Shown in pieces: positions 9,901 to 20,333 of a stretch of 64,000 bases of DNA. Position numbers and translations under genes: made by a program. Below the pieces are notes generated by a model, which was given only the letters and a program-made list of their open reading frames with translations, was not told the DNA's origin and did no database searches. Positions within the stretch are counted from its first letter, which is position 1, and each line of letters begins with the position of its first letter. Source of the stretch: Thermotoga caldifontis AZM44c09 (lineage in GTDB: Bacteria; Thermotogota; Thermotogae; Thermotogales; DSM-5069); NCBI RefSeq assembly GCF_000828655.1, contig NZ_AP014509.1, forward strand, positions 992,001 to 1,056,000, written 5' to 3'.

Positions 9901-12900
9901 ATGAAGAAGTGGGAAGAGGCCTTCTTGCACATAAGTATCATAGTTATCGCACTTCTGGCCAACAGGAGTATCACTTACGAATTCAGTGTTCCAAAGTATG
10001 CGTTCGCCGCTTTGTTCGCACTGATCATGGCATTTTTGCTCGTGTTCGAATGGGCTAAGAAGGGAAAGTTCGAACTCACAGTTTATCTTTCGTTCGCGAA
10101 CGTTCTGTGGCTCGTTTTTGCCGGCTTCGCCTTACTCTCAACAGTTTACGTGCTTCGCAACAACCCTTATTATTTCAGATACTCCATCGATATAGCGCTG
10201 TACACGCTCCTGACGGCCTTCATGGCACTGTACTTTTCGAACAGGGTCAGCGACAAGAGAACGGTGACGAGGCTTCTCCTCACGTTTCTGGCTTCGGGTA
10301 TGGTCATAGCGATAGACAGTCTGCTCAATTTCTACACCGGAACGAGCATATTCTTTGGCAGGATCGGTGTGTCTTTCGACAGGACCACGATAAGGGCGAG
10401 TGTTGGTAACGTCATCTTCGTGACGAACTATTTGGGAATGCTGCTGCCGGTGAGCCTTTATTTCATGTTGTCCGACGATTACGGATGGGAGAACGCGAAG
10501 AAGAAAGAATACGTGATGGTGAAGGTATTCTCTCTGATTTATTTCCTTCTGTCACTGGTCGTGATCACGGTGGGACAGACGAGGTCTGAGTACATCGCAC
10601 TGGCGATCATGCTCTCCCTCTTCTCTGGTTTTTACCTCATCTATCGCAAGGGAAAAGAGAAACAAGCAACTTTCCTCTCAGAGCAACTCAAGCGTTTCAA
10701 CAGAATCATCTTCGTCCTGCTCGTTGTGCTATCGATCGCTGTGTTGGTCGTGTACAACACGAAGAATCCTTTGACCGGTGAGGGGCAAATTTCATTGGTC
10801 GAGAGGTTTGCCCCGCAAATTTTCGCATCGAACGCGGAAGAACGATTGCTTGCCTGGCTTTCTTCGATAGAACAGTGGAAAGAAAGCAAGCTGATCGGTA
10901 CAGGTATAGGCACCTATCAGATCCTCGCAATAGAAGAGCTCGCCAAGGTGATGGAGAAGCATCCGCGCTTTCTCTACGTGTGGAACAATTTCAAGCGCAC
11001 GCACAACGATTACTTCCAGGTGCTCGGTGAGATGGGAATTCTTGGTTTCAGTACGGTAGTGATCCTCGCAGTTCTTTTGGGTCTGTACGCCCTGAACAGG
11101 TTCAGAAAATTGCAAAGATTAGATGATTTTCTTTTGTTCCTTTCGATGAGCGTTGGATTTGTCGGCTTCATGATTCAAAGTTTCTTCAGCTTTCCTGCCC
11201 ACCTGTTGCCCAACTCTTTGCTCGCCATATTCTATGCATCTGTCGCGACGGGAGTTTATTTCAATTCCGATGAGAGCAGCTTCCTTTCTTGGAAAGTGAC
11301 GCTCCGGGGTTTGAAACTCTCACTGGCACTCGTGATCGTGATGTTCACCGTGATCTCAACGACGTATTTGAAATGGAACTATTTCGTGTCCGAAGTTTAC
11401 TTCAAGAGTGGAAGCAGTTCCTACAATCTGATTGCGAGCTTAGACGTCGAGAAGAGTACACTGGAACAGCTCGAGAAGGACATAATGGCCAGGCTGAGAG
11501 AGCTTGAAGATCTGTCTGGCCAGTTCGTGAGTCTGAGACCTGAGAATTTCAAGATCGAAAACCTCGACCCTGTGGAGGTTGAGAAAAGAAGGATAAACCA
11601 GATCGTTTCGATAAGGAAGAGTCTTGAAAGTGACCTCGAAAAGGTGAGAAACAGGCTGAGCCAAGTTCAGCAGTTACAGTCGCAGCACTTGAAGCTGGCA
11701 AAGGAGAACCTCTTGAAATCTGTCTCGATGAACCACACTTACGGCAAATCTCACTTCTACCTGGCCTCGCTGTGCTTGAGGGGGGACAGGGTCAGCCTGC
11801 TGTCGAACGCGCTGCGCCAGGGGAAAACCTCTGTCCTCACACAGAACTTCGACGATTATCAGAGGGTCATAGCACCACAGTTCAAAAGCTCGGATCTACT
11901 CTTCTTGATGGAACTGAAGAAGCTTTACCCAGACTCGGTCAGCGAAGACACACTGGCGAACATGCAAGTCTTGCTGGACTCCTGTGCGCTGTTCAAGACA
12001 TCGTTGCTGAGTTTCAACGAGAGAAACACGTACAAAGCCCTCGCATCGAGGTATGCGATCCTCGCGAGCGCTGTGAGACAGCTCACGCAACAGCTGAGCT
12101 ATTTGCAGCAAAATGAAGAGGCCAGAACTTTTCTGAACAGGCTCGACGAGCTGTACGTGAGGTACAGGAATGAGTTCGTCCACTGGGCCATGGGAACGGT
12201 GTACCGTCTGCCTGGTTCCTGGAGCAGATATCCAGAGTGGAAAAATCCTGACACCGTGAGAGCCGCGCGGGGAGAGGACATCTACAGACTGCTGGCAGTT
12301 CAAATGTTGAGCATCGAACCTCTCGTCAGTGATGTAACGATCGACTTTCTTTCAAACCTTGCGCATAGAGAGGTCTGGGCGTGCGAAGCCATGGCGGCGA
12401 AAGGTGTGTGGGCCGTTCCCGATGGGGTGGCACCAGTTCTGCTGGCTTCGATCCTGGCTCTGAGAGAGCAAGATCCTGCTCGTGCCGAGCAACTCTTGAA
12501 GACGATGAAAGAAGAATACAAATCAAGTTACGATCGCATAACGAACGAACTTCAACGTTTGGACCTTAAAGTCGAGATAGAAAAATACCTTTCGGCGGTG
12601 TCGAGTGCGATCACACAGGTTTTAACGAAGGAAGACGTTCCGGTTGTGAGGGTACAGGCGATACAATCGATCGTCAAGGGTCTTGCGAACCAGATTGAGG
12701 ATCAGCTCAGATCGGCAAACTGGAAGTCGGTCATAAGCGACGAACTGACGGCACTGAGAAATGGAGATGCCACTAAGGTACACAGTCTGATCTCGAACCT
12801 ACCGGGTGCTCTGCTCAACGAACTGCAGAGACTCATCGCTGGTACGGTGAAAGACCAGAGCAGATTGAATAGAATCTTTCAGGAGATAACGGCGGTGCTG

Positions 12901-12987
12901 AACGACGTACCATTTAACCTGAAGCTCTGGGAGAGATATTCAAGATTCGTGGCGTTTTACAGCGTTCTTGAGGAGGTGAGCCAATGA
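9901..12987 (+). CDS. O-antigen ligase/polymerase-like membrane protein with long helical C-terminus
   Basis: 1028 residues. The first ~460 form about a dozen transmembrane helices and include [14 protein letters not shown], the conserved loop of the Wzy_C/O-antigen ligase family, so a role in joining or polymerising surface glycans is likely. The remaining ~550 residues are hydrophilic and helix-rich with coiled-coil stretches (for example 490-590), far longer than in typical ligases. GAGGAGA precedes ATG 9901. The stop overlaps the hslV start as ATGA, so it is cotranscribed with the protease genes. The role of the tail is unknown. Confidence 0.72.
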   Translation: MKKWEEAFLHISIIVIALLANRSITYEFSVPKYAFAALFALIMAFLLVFEWAKKGKFELTVYLSFANVLWLVFAGFALLSTVYVLRNNPYYFRYSIDIALYTLLTAFMALYFSNRVSDKRTVTRLLLTFLASGMVIAIDSLLNFYTGTSIFFGRIGVSFDRTTIRASVGNVIFVTNYLGMLLPVSLYFMLSDDYGWENAKKKEYVMVKVFSLIYFLLSLVVITVGQTRSEYIALAIMLSLFSGFYLIYRKGKEKQATFLSEQLKRFNRIIFVLLVVLSIAVLVVYNTKNPLTGEGQISLVERFAPQIFASNAEERLLAWLSSIEQWKESKLIGTGIGTYQILAIEELAKVMEKHPRFLYVWNNFKRTHNDYFQVLGEMGILGFSTVVILAVLLGLYALNRFRKLQRLDDFLLFLSMSVGFVGFMIQSFFSFPAHLLPNSLLAIFYASVATGVYFNSDESSFLSWKVTLRGLKLSLALVIVMFTVISTTYLKWNYFVSEVYFKSGSSSYNLIASLDVEKSTLEQLEKDIMARLRELEDLSGQFVSLRPENFKIENLDPVEVEKRRINQIVSIRKSLESDLEKVRNRLSQVQQLQSQHLKLAKENLLKSVSMNHTYGKSHFYLASLCLRGDRVSLLSNALRQGKTSVLTQNFDDYQRVIAPQFKSSDLLFLMELKKLYPDSVSEDTLANMQVLLDSCALFKTSLLSFNERNTYKALASRYAILASAVRQLTQQLSYLQQNEEARTFLNRLDELYVRYRNEFVHWAMGTVYRLPGSWSRYPEWKNPDTVRAARGEDIYRLLAVQMLSIEPLVSDVTIDFLSNLAHREVWACEAMAAKGVWAVPDGVAPVLLASILALREQDPARAEQLLKTMKEEYKSSYDRITNELQRLDLKVEIEKYLSAVSSAITQVLTKEDVPVVRVQAIQSIVKGLANQIEDQLRSANWKSVISDELTALRNGDATKVHSLISNLPGALLNELQRLIAGTVKDQSRLNRIFQEITAVLNDVPFNLKLWERYSRFVAFYSVLEEVSQ

Positions 12988-13514
12988 GATGGAGATCGAC
13001 GACGATACTCGTTGTCTCGAGGAACGGTAAGACTGTCATGGCCGGAGACGGTCAGGTGACGTACGGCAACACGGTGCTCAAGCACGGGGCGAAGAAGATA
13101 AGGAAGATCGCGGACGGTCAGGTTCTCGCCGGCTTTGCAGGTTCAGTGGCCGATGCCATGGCACTCTTCGATCGGTTCGAGTCGAAACTGAGAGAGTGGG
13201 GGAACAATCTGATCAAAGCGGCCGTTGAACTGGCGAAGGACTGGAGGACCGATAGAGTTCTGAGAAGGCTGGAGGCGCTCCTGCTTGTGGCGGACAAGAA
13301 CAACGTGCTTATAATATCTGGTACGGGGGAAGTCGTTCAACCCGATGACAACGTTGCGGCCATAGGGTCCGGTGCGCCTTACGCACTTGCGGCGGCGCGA
13401 GCGCTGATCCGAAACACCGATCTCGACGCGAGGACCATAGCTGAAAAGGCGATGCAGATCGCGAGCGAGATTTGCATATACACCAACAGCAACATAACGA
13501 TAGAAGAACTGTAG
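12984..13514 (+). CDS. hslV: ATP-dependent protease subunit HslV
   Basis: Proteasome-like peptidase of the HslUV complex (176 residues). TTILVV followed by GDGQVTYGN and [14 protein letters not shown] is diagnostic. The catalytic N-terminal residue is normally Thr after removal of Met; here the gene encodes MRWRS before TT, so either a short propeptide is removed or Ser5 acts as nucleophile, as reported for Bacillus CodW. It overlaps the preceding gene and sits 14 bases before hslU. Confidence 0.95.
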   Translation: MRWRSTTILVVSRNGKTVMAGDGQVTYGNTVLKHGAKKIRKIADGQVLAGFAGSVADAMALFDRFESKLREWGNNLIKAAVELAKDWRTDRVLRRLEALLLVADKNNVLIISGTGEVVQPDDNVAAIGSGAPYALAAARALIRNTDLDARTIAEKAMQIASEICIYTNSNITIEEL

Positions 13515-13528
13515 AGGAGTGGGATGAA

Positions 13529-14917
13529 ATGACCAATTTCGATGAACTGACGCCGAAGCAGATAGTCGCCGAACTCGACAAGTACATAGTGGGCCAGTAT
13601 CAGGCCAAGCGGGCCGTTGCGATAGCCATAAGGAATCGCATAAGACGTCAGAAATTGCCAGAGAGATGGCAGAAGGAAGTGTTGCCCAAGAACATTCTCA
13701 TGATAGGACCAACGGGTGTCGGAAAAACGGAAATTGCGAGGAGACTGGCACAGTTGTCCGGTTCGCCCTTTCTCAAGGTTGAGGCGACCAGGTTCACCGA
13801 GATAGGATACGTTGGTAAGAACGTTGAGTCCATGATAAGGGACCTCGTTGAAATAAGTGTGAACATGGTCAAAAAAGAAATGATGGAGCAAGTCAAAGAA
13901 AAGGCCGAAGCCATGGTGGAGGAACGCATCCTGGACGCACTCGTGCCGGACAGCAAGAAGCCCCAATCTTTGGGACTGATGGGACTTTTCGGCATGCAGC
14001 AACAGCCACAGCCGAGCATCGAAGAAAGGAGGTTGATCAAGCAGAAGCGGGAAGAGATGAGACAGAGACTCAGGAGCGGAGAACTCGAAAACGAAGTGAT
14101 CGAAATCGAAATCGAAAAAGAGGCGACGCCATTCATGGGAATCGTGGGATCAGCGGAACTGGAAGATCTTGGAATAGATCTGGGTAACATGCTCGGCAGC
14201 ATCCTGCCGAAGACGAAACAGAAAAGGAGGCTCACGGTTTCCGAAGCGCGCAAGGTGCTGCTACCTATCGAAGCTGAAAAGCTCATCGATACCGACAAAG
14301 CTGTTCAGGAAGCGCTCGACAGGGCGCAAAACAGGGGTATCATATTCATAGACGAGCTCGACAAAATAGCGATCAAATCTTCGGGTGTGGGTCCTGACGT
14401 CTCCAGACAGGGTGTTCAGAGAGACCTCCTGCCCATCGTCGAAGGAACGACGGTCATGACCAAGTACGGACCGGTCAGGACGGATTACATACTCTTCATA
14501 GGTTCCGGCGCTTTCCACATGAGCAAGCCGTCCGACCTGATACCGGAGCTCCAGGGAAGATTCCCGATCAGGGTTGAACTTTCGCCGCTGAGTCAGAAGG
14601 ATTTCGTGAGAATACTCACCGAGCCGGAAAATGCGATCACGAAACAGTATCAGGCTTTGCTCGCGACCGAAGGGGTCGAACTGATCTTCACCGAGGACGG
14701 TGTCGAAGAGATCGCCAGGATCGCTTACGAACTCAACCAGAGGCTCGAGAACATAGGCGCTCGAAGATTGTACACGGTTGTGGAGAAGGTCCTCGAAGAT
14801 GTGTCCTTTGAAGCTCCAGACATACCGGAAAAGAGGATCGTCATCGATGCGAAGTATGTGAGAGACAAGATCGGAGCCATAGCATCGGACGAAGATCTGA
14901 GTTCCTACATACTGTGA
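13529..14917 (+). CDS. hslU: HslU unfoldase ATPase
   Basis: AAA+ ATPase that unfolds substrates and feeds them to HslV (462 residues, normal length). Walker A GPTGVGKT lies at about 60-67 and Walker [10 protein letters not shown] follows the family-specific I domain. The C-terminal [12 protein letters not shown] is the tail that inserts into HslV. An upstream frame reaches 13472, but ATG 13529 has GAGGAG and starts with the conserved [13 protein letters not shown]. Confidence 0.96.
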   Translation: MTNFDELTPKQIVAELDKYIVGQYQAKRAVAIAIRNRIRRQKLPERWQKEVLPKNILMIGPTGVGKTEIARRLAQLSGSPFLKVEATRFTEIGYVGKNVESMIRDLVEISVNMVKKEMMEQVKEKAEAMVEERILDALVPDSKKPQSLGLMGLFGMQQQPQPSIEERRLIKQKREEMRQRLRSGELENEVIEIEIEKEATPFMGIVGSAELEDLGIDLGNMLGSILPKTKQKRRLTVSEARKVLLPIEAEKLIDTDKAVQEALDRAQNRGIIFIDELDKIAIKSSGVGPDVSRQGVQRDLLPIVEGTTVMTKYGPVRTDYILFIGSGAFHMSKPSDLIPELQGRFPIRVELSPLSQKDFVRILTEPENAITKQYQALLATEGVELIFTEDGVEEIARIAYELNQRLENIGARRLYTVVEKVLEDVSFEAPDIPEKRIVIDAKYVRDKIGAIASDEDLSSYIL

Positions 14918-14927
14918 GGGGGTTCGT

Positions 14928-16175
14928 GTGAAAAGCAAGGTCCGCGAGGCGATACTGGCTTACCTGTTCCTCGTGCCATCGTTCTTGATCCTGGGCACCT
15001 TCGTCTTCTGGCCCGTCGGTTTTTCGTTCGTTCTGAGCTTCTTCAGGTGGGACTTCAAGAACATGAGAAGTCCCGTCTTCGCTGGGCTCGAAAATTACAG
15101 AGAGATCTTCAGGTTCTTCCCTGCGATGGAACACAGTTTTACGGAGGCTCTCCTCTGGACGCTCTTTCTCATCTTCGTTTCTGTAGCTTTCGTCGTCTCT
15201 ATCTACGGTATCGCTTTTAAGAAAAGAATTTCGTGGATTCTTTTGATATCGACCGTCCTGCTGTATTTCAGTGATTTGTCCTTGCTCCGGACCCTTCTTC
15301 TGTTCGTTTGCCTTTCCCTTTTTACCATCCTCGTCTTGAGGACACGAAAAGATCTGTCTCGGCACGTTGCAGGAATGGTTGCGATCATCACAGCTTTACT
15401 CGTACTGATGTTCGCTCTCGACAGACGCTTCTACACCGTCATCGATTTCTTGCTCGAAGGACGTGACAGGAACCTTTTCGTGAAAGCGATGTTCAACACA
15501 CTCTACTACGTGGTGCTCAGTGTGCCCATCACCATAGGCCTCGCTCTGGGCATCGCGTTGCTTTTGAATTCCAACGTGAAATTTCGTGCCTTTTTCAGAA
15601 CCGCATACTTCGTTCCTTTCGTCACTTCTGTGGTCGCGATATCGCTGGTGTGGCGCTGGATCTTCGATGACGCTTATGGTTTGCTGAACTATTTTCTGTC
15701 GTTTTTCAACGTTCAAAAGATTGCATGGCTCAAAGACGAGCGCTGGACCATCCCCACGGTGGCCATCGTGTCCATCTGGAGGACGGTCGGATACGACGCC
15801 GTGATCTTTCTGGCTGGCTTGCAAAATATAGATCGCTCTTATTATGAAGCGGCCGATGTCGACGGTGCGAACAGCAGGCAGAAGTTCTTTTACATAACGT
15901 GGCCGTTACTCAGTCCCACGACTTTCTTCCTGCTGATCGTTTCGTTGATAAATGCGTTCAAGGTCTTCACCGAGGTGTACGTGCTCTACAGTGGCTTACC
16001 TGGACCGTACAACAACAGTGGACTGACGATGGTTTACTACGTCTTCGACAGGTTCTACGTGCAGCAGAGAATGGGTATAGCGTGTGCGGCCGCGTACATC
16101 CTGTTCGCCATAATCTTAGTTTTCACCCTGATCCAGTTCAGGGTTGGCAGAAGCGTCGTGGAGTACGTGTCATGA
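14928..16175 (+). CDS. ABC sugar-type permease, MalF-like, with extra membrane segments
   Basis: 415 residues; the C-terminal ~250 are a MalF-type importer permease with the EAA loop (YYEAADVDGANSRQKF...PLLSP). Family members are usually near 300 residues; the extra ~110 sit between the first helix and the core and contain three or four additional hydrophobic helices. GTG 14928 follows GAGGGGG. It is paired with the next permease gene, but no binding protein or ATPase gene is in the window, so the substrate is unknown. Confidence 0.85.
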   Translation: MKSKVREAILAYLFLVPSFLILGTFVFWPVGFSFVLSFFRWDFKNMRSPVFAGLENYREIFRFFPAMEHSFTEALLWTLFLIFVSVAFVVSIYGIAFKKRISWILLISTVLLYFSDLSLLRTLLLFVCLSLFTILVLRTRKDLSRHVAGMVAIITALLVLMFALDRRFYTVIDFLLEGRDRNLFVKAMFNTLYYVVLSVPITIGLALGIALLLNSNVKFRAFFRTAYFVPFVTSVVAISLVWRWIFDDAYGLLNYFLSFFNVQKIAWLKDERWTIPTVAIVSIWRTVGYDAVIFLAGLQNIDRSYYEAADVDGANSRQKFFYITWPLLSPTTFFLLIVSLINAFKVFTEVYVLYSGLPGPYNNSGLTMVYYVFDRFYVQQRMGIACAAAYILFAIILVFTLIQFRVGRSVVEYVS

Positions 16176-16185
16176 GGTGAAAAGA

Positions 16186-18420
16186 ATGCGTCGTCTTCTC
16201 GGCAATTTCTTGGTTTACACGTTGCTCTCGATAGGGGCCGTGGTCATGCTGATGCCGTTCGCGTGGATGGTGTCCACTTCGTTCAAGACGCGCAGTGAGG
16301 TGGAGCGCTGGCCTCCCATCTGGACGAGCAAAAACTTTTCAAGAACGTGGCATCTGAAGACGAGTGTGTCACGTGGTTCTGTGGGAGGGCTCGACTGGAA
16401 AGGCTTAACCTTGAGGGAAGCGCTCGTGCTCGTTCAACGCGAAGCCGAGCAAAACGTGTTGAGAATCCTGATAGATGATGATCCGGTCTACAGGGGCACG
16501 CTGACGGTTTCCTTTCCACCGAACGCGAAATTGCTCAGTGGACGGCTGGATGCTGCCAGTTTCGAAAAATTCTTGGAAGAGCTGAGAGAACTGACAACAC
16601 AAAAAGATGTGCTGCAGCTCATCGATGAAACCAGCGATGCGGAAACGTTCTTCAGCAGGTTCTTTGCCATGTACCTGCACGGTACGAACGCCTTGCTGGA
16701 CCGGAGAAACTACGTTGAACTCGTTGAAAACGCTGCGAACTCTTCCCTGCAACAGATAGAGGTTCTGTCGCGCTACACGACGAGGGTTCCTGAGGAGTAC
16801 AGGGATGAATTTTCCAGATTCATGGAGTCCGTGAGAAAGGCGTGCACGGATGTCGTGAGTTATGTGACGATCTTCAAGAAGGGTAGAACATCCATACTCG
16901 ATTCGAACGAGGTGAAAAATCTTACTCACGTGTTGAAAGATTGGATCGCCCAGCTCGATACCGACAAGCTGAGCGAAGCTCTCAGGGACAATCCGGTGAT
17001 TCGATTGTACGAACAGAGGGTACTCGCTTCAACTAAGAACGTTCTGAACGTGCTCGAAACGTATTCTTTCGTGAACGATTACTTTCAGTCGGTCCAGACA
17101 CAACCCGTTGGCTCAGCCATCGTGAAATTCAGGTTCATGAACGAAAAGGAGAGGAAGAATGAATTGTTGGTCATGCTCGATCGATTGAACATACCGGACG
17201 AGTTAAAGAAGATCGCTGTTGAGGAACTGAACTATTCTCTCAATGGCCTTGCCGAAAGGGTTGAAAAGAGAGTCGATGAGAAACTTTACTCAGAACTCGA
17301 GACGCAACATCTTGACAACGTGAGGCTCTACGTGCAACAGATGAAACAGTTAACCTCGCAGCTTTTGAACTTGCTGAATCCGAGAAATGTGCGAATCAAA
17401 TATTTTGAAGATCTTGACCAGCTCAAAACTTGGTTGCAGTCGGAAGGTAGTTCTGCAGCGTGGGTGATTCTGGGCAAGATCGAGCAACTCTCTTCCTTCC
17501 TCGAAGAAGACGAATTTTTCAAAATACTGCTCAAAGTCTCCGACGAAGTAGAGAGCGTGAGCCAGATAAGATCTGCCCTGGCCAGGGTTCAGAGCTTGAT
17601 GAAAATCGTTCAGGCTCCCGATTTCGTTAAAGAAGTTAGGCTCAAGCAGAACCAGACGATCGAGTTCGTTCTTGACGATGTTCATCCGGTGTATCTCGAA
17701 GACGAACGGTACGCCGTGCGCGTCGACTATTCTTCCCGCGAAGTCCTGGGCAACATTTTCCATAACTACGTTGCTGCCTGGAAGAGCGCACCGTTCGGTA
17801 TTTACTACGTGAACACCGTCTTGGTGTCAACAGTGACGACCATCGCGGAAGTGGTTCTGTGCGCCATGGCTGCGTACGCGTTCGCGCTGATGAATTTTCC
17901 AGGGAAGAACCTGATCTTCGGTTTGTTCTTGAGCACGATGATGATCCCCGGGGAAGTTCTACTCGTACCGAACTTCATAACCATCTCCAAGCTGGGCTGG
18001 ATCGACACGTATTACGCGCTCATAATACCCTGGATCGTCAGCGTCTTCGCGATCTTCCTGTTGAGACAGCACTTCCTCACGCTCCCAAGAGAACTCCAGG
18101 ACGCGGCCAAGATAGATGGTTGTTCTCACTGGAGGTTCCTCTGGACCGTTGTCGTTCCTCTGTCGAAACCAGCGATCGTAACTTCAGCTCTACTGAAGTT
18201 CGTGGGTAGCTGGAACGCGTTTCTGTGGGTCCTCATCGTGACGAACAAAGACAGATTCAGGACCTTGCCGGTGGGTCTTCAGACCTTCAGCACGGACGTT
18301 GGAACCGTCTACAACATGCTCATGGCTGCCGCGACGTTCTCGATCCTGCCGATATTGATCCTGTTCCTGTTCACCCAGCGCTACTTCGTTCAGGGTATCG
18401 CCAGGACGGGTCTGAAGTGA
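16186..18420 (+). CDS. ABC sugar-type permease, MalG-like, with a ~470-residue loop insertion
   Basis: 744 residues against about 280 for the family. A first helix (~8-28) ends in the conserved SFKTRSEV, then about 470 hydrophilic, mainly helical residues intervene, and the permease core resumes at residue ~523 with the EAA loop (ELQDAAKIDGCSHWRF) and a normal C-terminus. By topology the insertion should lie outside the membrane on the substrate-binding-protein side. ATG 16186 is used; GTG 16177 is possible. It is coupled to the MalF-like gene 10 bases upstream. Confidence 0.83.
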   Translation: MRRLLGNFLVYTLLSIGAVVMLMPFAWMVSTSFKTRSEVERWPPIWTSKNFSRTWHLKTSVSRGSVGGLDWKGLTLREALVLVQREAEQNVLRILIDDDPVYRGTLTVSFPPNAKLLSGRLDAASFEKFLEELRELTTQKDVLQLIDETSDAETFFSRFFAMYLHGTNALLDRRNYVELVENAANSSLQQIEVLSRYTTRVPEEYRDEFSRFMESVRKACTDVVSYVTIFKKGRTSILDSNEVKNLTHVLKDWIAQLDTDKLSEALRDNPVIRLYEQRVLASTKNVLNVLETYSFVNDYFQSVQTQPVGSAIVKFRFMNEKERKNELLVMLDRLNIPDELKKIAVEELNYSLNGLAERVEKRVDEKLYSELETQHLDNVRLYVQQMKQLTSQLLNLLNPRNVRIKYFEDLDQLKTWLQSEGSSAAWVILGKIEQLSSFLEEDEFFKILLKVSDEVESVSQIRSALARVQSLMKIVQAPDFVKEVRLKQNQTIEFVLDDVHPVYLEDERYAVRVDYSSREVLGNIFHNYVAAWKSAPFGIYYVNTVLVSTVTTIAEVVLCAMAAYAFALMNFPGKNLIFGLFLSTMMIPGEVLLVPNFITISKLGWIDTYYALIIPWIVSVFAIFLLRQHFLTLPRELQDAAKIDGCSHWRFLWTVVVPLSKPAIVTSALLKFVGSWNAFLWVLIVTNKDRFRTLPVGLQTFSTDVGTVYNMLMAAATFSILPILILFLFTQRYFVQGIARTGLK

Positions 18421-18430
18421 GGCGATAGAA

Positions 18431-18640
18431 GTGAGAGCCCGAAGGCGGCAGAAGAACTATCTTCGGTACGTGGTACTGGCGTCGCTCTTCGTGATCGCGT
18501 TTCTGTGGTTGGGAGCTTACGTTCATTTCGTTACCGAGTTGAAGAAGAACGTAGAACTCAGAGCGACGGAAAAGCAACTCTCGTCACAGGTGGAAGAGTT
18601 ACTCGAAGAAGTGGAAAGGTTGAGGAGGAAGGTTAGATGA
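18431..18640 (+). CDS. Small FtsB/DivIC-like membrane protein
   Basis: 69 residues: a basic N-terminus, one transmembrane helix (~12-33) and a Glu/Lys-rich coiled coil (36-69). This is the layout of septum proteins FtsB/DivIC, which link FtsL and FtsQ/DivIB, but it is shorter and lacks the C-terminal part. Start is GTG 18431. Its end overlaps the methyltransferase start as ATGA. The division role is inference from shape only. Confidence 0.6.
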   Translation: MRARRRQKNYLRYVVLASLFVIAFLWLGAYVHFVTELKKNVELRATEKQLSSQVEELLEEVERLRRKVR

Positions 18641-19407
18641 TCTTCGTGACCACCTCGCACAAGCCGACGAAGGAGCAGGTGCTCAGGGCACTGATGCTTT
18701 CACAGGAGCTGAATCTACCTTACATTTCTCGAAGGAAATGTCCCAACCTGCTGGAAGCGGTTGGAGACGATTACTGTTACGTCGTCGAAATTGACAGAAT
18801 CGTTGTGAAATACAAGGGAGGTTCGCTGTTTTTTCACCCGTCCACGGCGAAAGTGAGGATGAGGAACGTCAAAAAGGGATTGAAGGATCACCTCATCGAG
18901 TGTCTCCAGCTGCAGGGAGACGAACTCATCTTAGACACGACGTTTGGTCTCGGTGCTGAGGCGATACTCATGGCTGGTTTTCTGAAAGAAGGTAAGGTCG
19001 TTGGACTGGAAGCCTCAACACCGATATACATAGTTGTCAGGGAAGGCTTGAAGAGTTACAGGGACAAAGAAGACTGGGTGAACGTCGCAATGAAAAAGAT
19101 CGAGATCATCCACATCGATTTCAGAAGGTATCTATCCCAGTGCCCCGATGGTTCGTTCGATATCGTGTACTGCGACCCGATGTTCGAAAATCCTGTCTAT
19201 GAATCCTCTTCCATGAACCCTCTGAGACCGTTCGCCGTCTATGATAGTGTGACTGAAGGGGACGTAAGAGAAATGCTGCGCGTGGCCAGAAAAAGGGTGG
19301 TTCTGAAGGCGCACGCGTTCGACTCGATGTTCGAGAGGATCAAGGTGGACAGGATAACTGGCAGCAGGAAGAGCCAGGTTCTGTACGGAGTGATCGAGAA
19401 GAGATGA
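18637..19407 (+). CDS. RsmJ-like SAM-dependent methyltransferase
   Basis: 256 residues with a class I methyltransferase fold: DTTFGLGAEA (SAM loop), a following acidic strand VVGLEAS, and YCDPMFENP as the catalytic region. The DxTxGLGxDA plus DPMF pair resembles the RsmJ family (16S rRNA guanine-N2 methylation), so an rRNA target is plausible. It overlaps the genes on both sides, leading straight into miaA, another RNA-modification gene. Confidence 0.72.
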   Translation: MIFVTTSHKPTKEQVLRALMLSQELNLPYISRRKCPNLLEAVGDDYCYVVEIDRIVVKYKGGSLFFHPSTAKVRMRNVKKGLKDHLIECLQLQGDELILDTTFGLGAEAILMAGFLKEGKVVGLEASTPIYIVVREGLKSYRDKEDWVNVAMKKIEIIHIDFRRYLSQCPDGSFDIVYCDPMFENPVYESSSMNPLRPFAVYDSVTEGDVREMLRVARKRVVLKAHAFDSMFERIKVDRITGSRKSQVLYGVIEKR

Positions 19408-20312
19408 TAATACTCGCCGGGCCAACCGGTGTCGGCAAAACGGATCTGGCCATCGAAGTTGCGGTCCGACTCGGTGCAGAAATAGTTTCCGTTGACTCCA
19501 GGCAGATCTACAAACACATGGACATCGGCACAGCCAAGCCTACCCTTCAACAGAGGCAAGTTGTACCGCACCATCTGATAGACATAGTCTATCCCGATGA
19601 GTACTACAGCGTGTACAATTTCAGAACGGATGCCGTCAGGGCGATCGAAGAGATCAAAAAGAAAGGCCGACTCCCCCTTCTGGTTGGGGGAACAGGCCTT
19701 TATATAGACTCTCTCGTGAGAGGTATATTCGAAGGGGCACCGCGGGACGAATCCATCAGACAAAATTTGCTGGAAAAGGAACTGAAAGAACCGGGTTCTT
19801 TGAGAAAAATGCTCGAAAAGATCGATCCCGAAGCGGCGAGCAAGATTCATGTGAACGACTTGAAGCGCACGATCAGAGCGCTCGAAGTCTGGCTTCAAAC
19901 CGGACGCACGATTTCAGAACTTCAGCGAAACGCGAAGCCCGCTGGAAATTTCAGGATAGTGATTCTGACGAGAGATCGCGGAGAACTTTATGATAGAATC
20001 AACTTGAGGGTTGAAAAGATGATAAAAGATGGGCTCATAGACGAGGTTAAGTCCCTGCTGGAGATGGGGTACTCGAAGGATTTGAACGCTTTCAAGACCA
20101 TAGGTTATCAGGAGGTCATTGAGTATCTGGAGGGCCGGGAGAGTTTTGAAAGAACAGTGGAGAAGATCAAGCGTAATACCAGACATTTTGCGAGGAGACA
20201 GCTCATATGGTTCAGAAAGTATCGAGATTCGATCTGGCTCGATGCGAACGATGAAAGCGTCCTCGAGAAGATTGTCAAGATTGTGGAGGAGGACGCACAA
20301 AAGAATCTGTGA
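19404..20312 (+). CDS. miaA: tRNA dimethylallyltransferase
   Basis: Adds an isopentenyl group to A37 of tRNAs reading codons that start with U. 302 residues with the P-loop GPTGVGKT at 6-13, then SVDSRQIYKHMDIGTAKP and YYSVYNF, all typical of MiaA. ATG 19404 overlaps the previous stop. The miaA-hfq-hflX order is widely conserved. Confidence 0.96.
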   Translation: MIILAGPTGVGKTDLAIEVAVRLGAEIVSVDSRQIYKHMDIGTAKPTLQQRQVVPHHLIDIVYPDEYYSVYNFRTDAVRAIEEIKKKGRLPLLVGGTGLYIDSLVRGIFEGAPRDESIRQNLLEKELKEPGSLRKMLEKIDPEAASKIHVNDLKRTIRALEVWLQTGRTISELQRNAKPAGNFRIVILTRDRGELYDRINLRVEKMIKDGLIDEVKSLLEMGYSKDLNAFKTIGYQEVIEYLEGRESFERTVEKIKRNTRHFARRQLIWFRKYRDSIWLDANDESVLEKIVKIVEEDAQKNL

Positions 20313-20333
20313 TATCGCTGGGGGGTCTGGAGG

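Noticed and set aside
9477-9974. Minus-strand frame opposite the DUF554 gene
   Set aside because: Composition mirrors the membrane protein on the other strand; no start signals.
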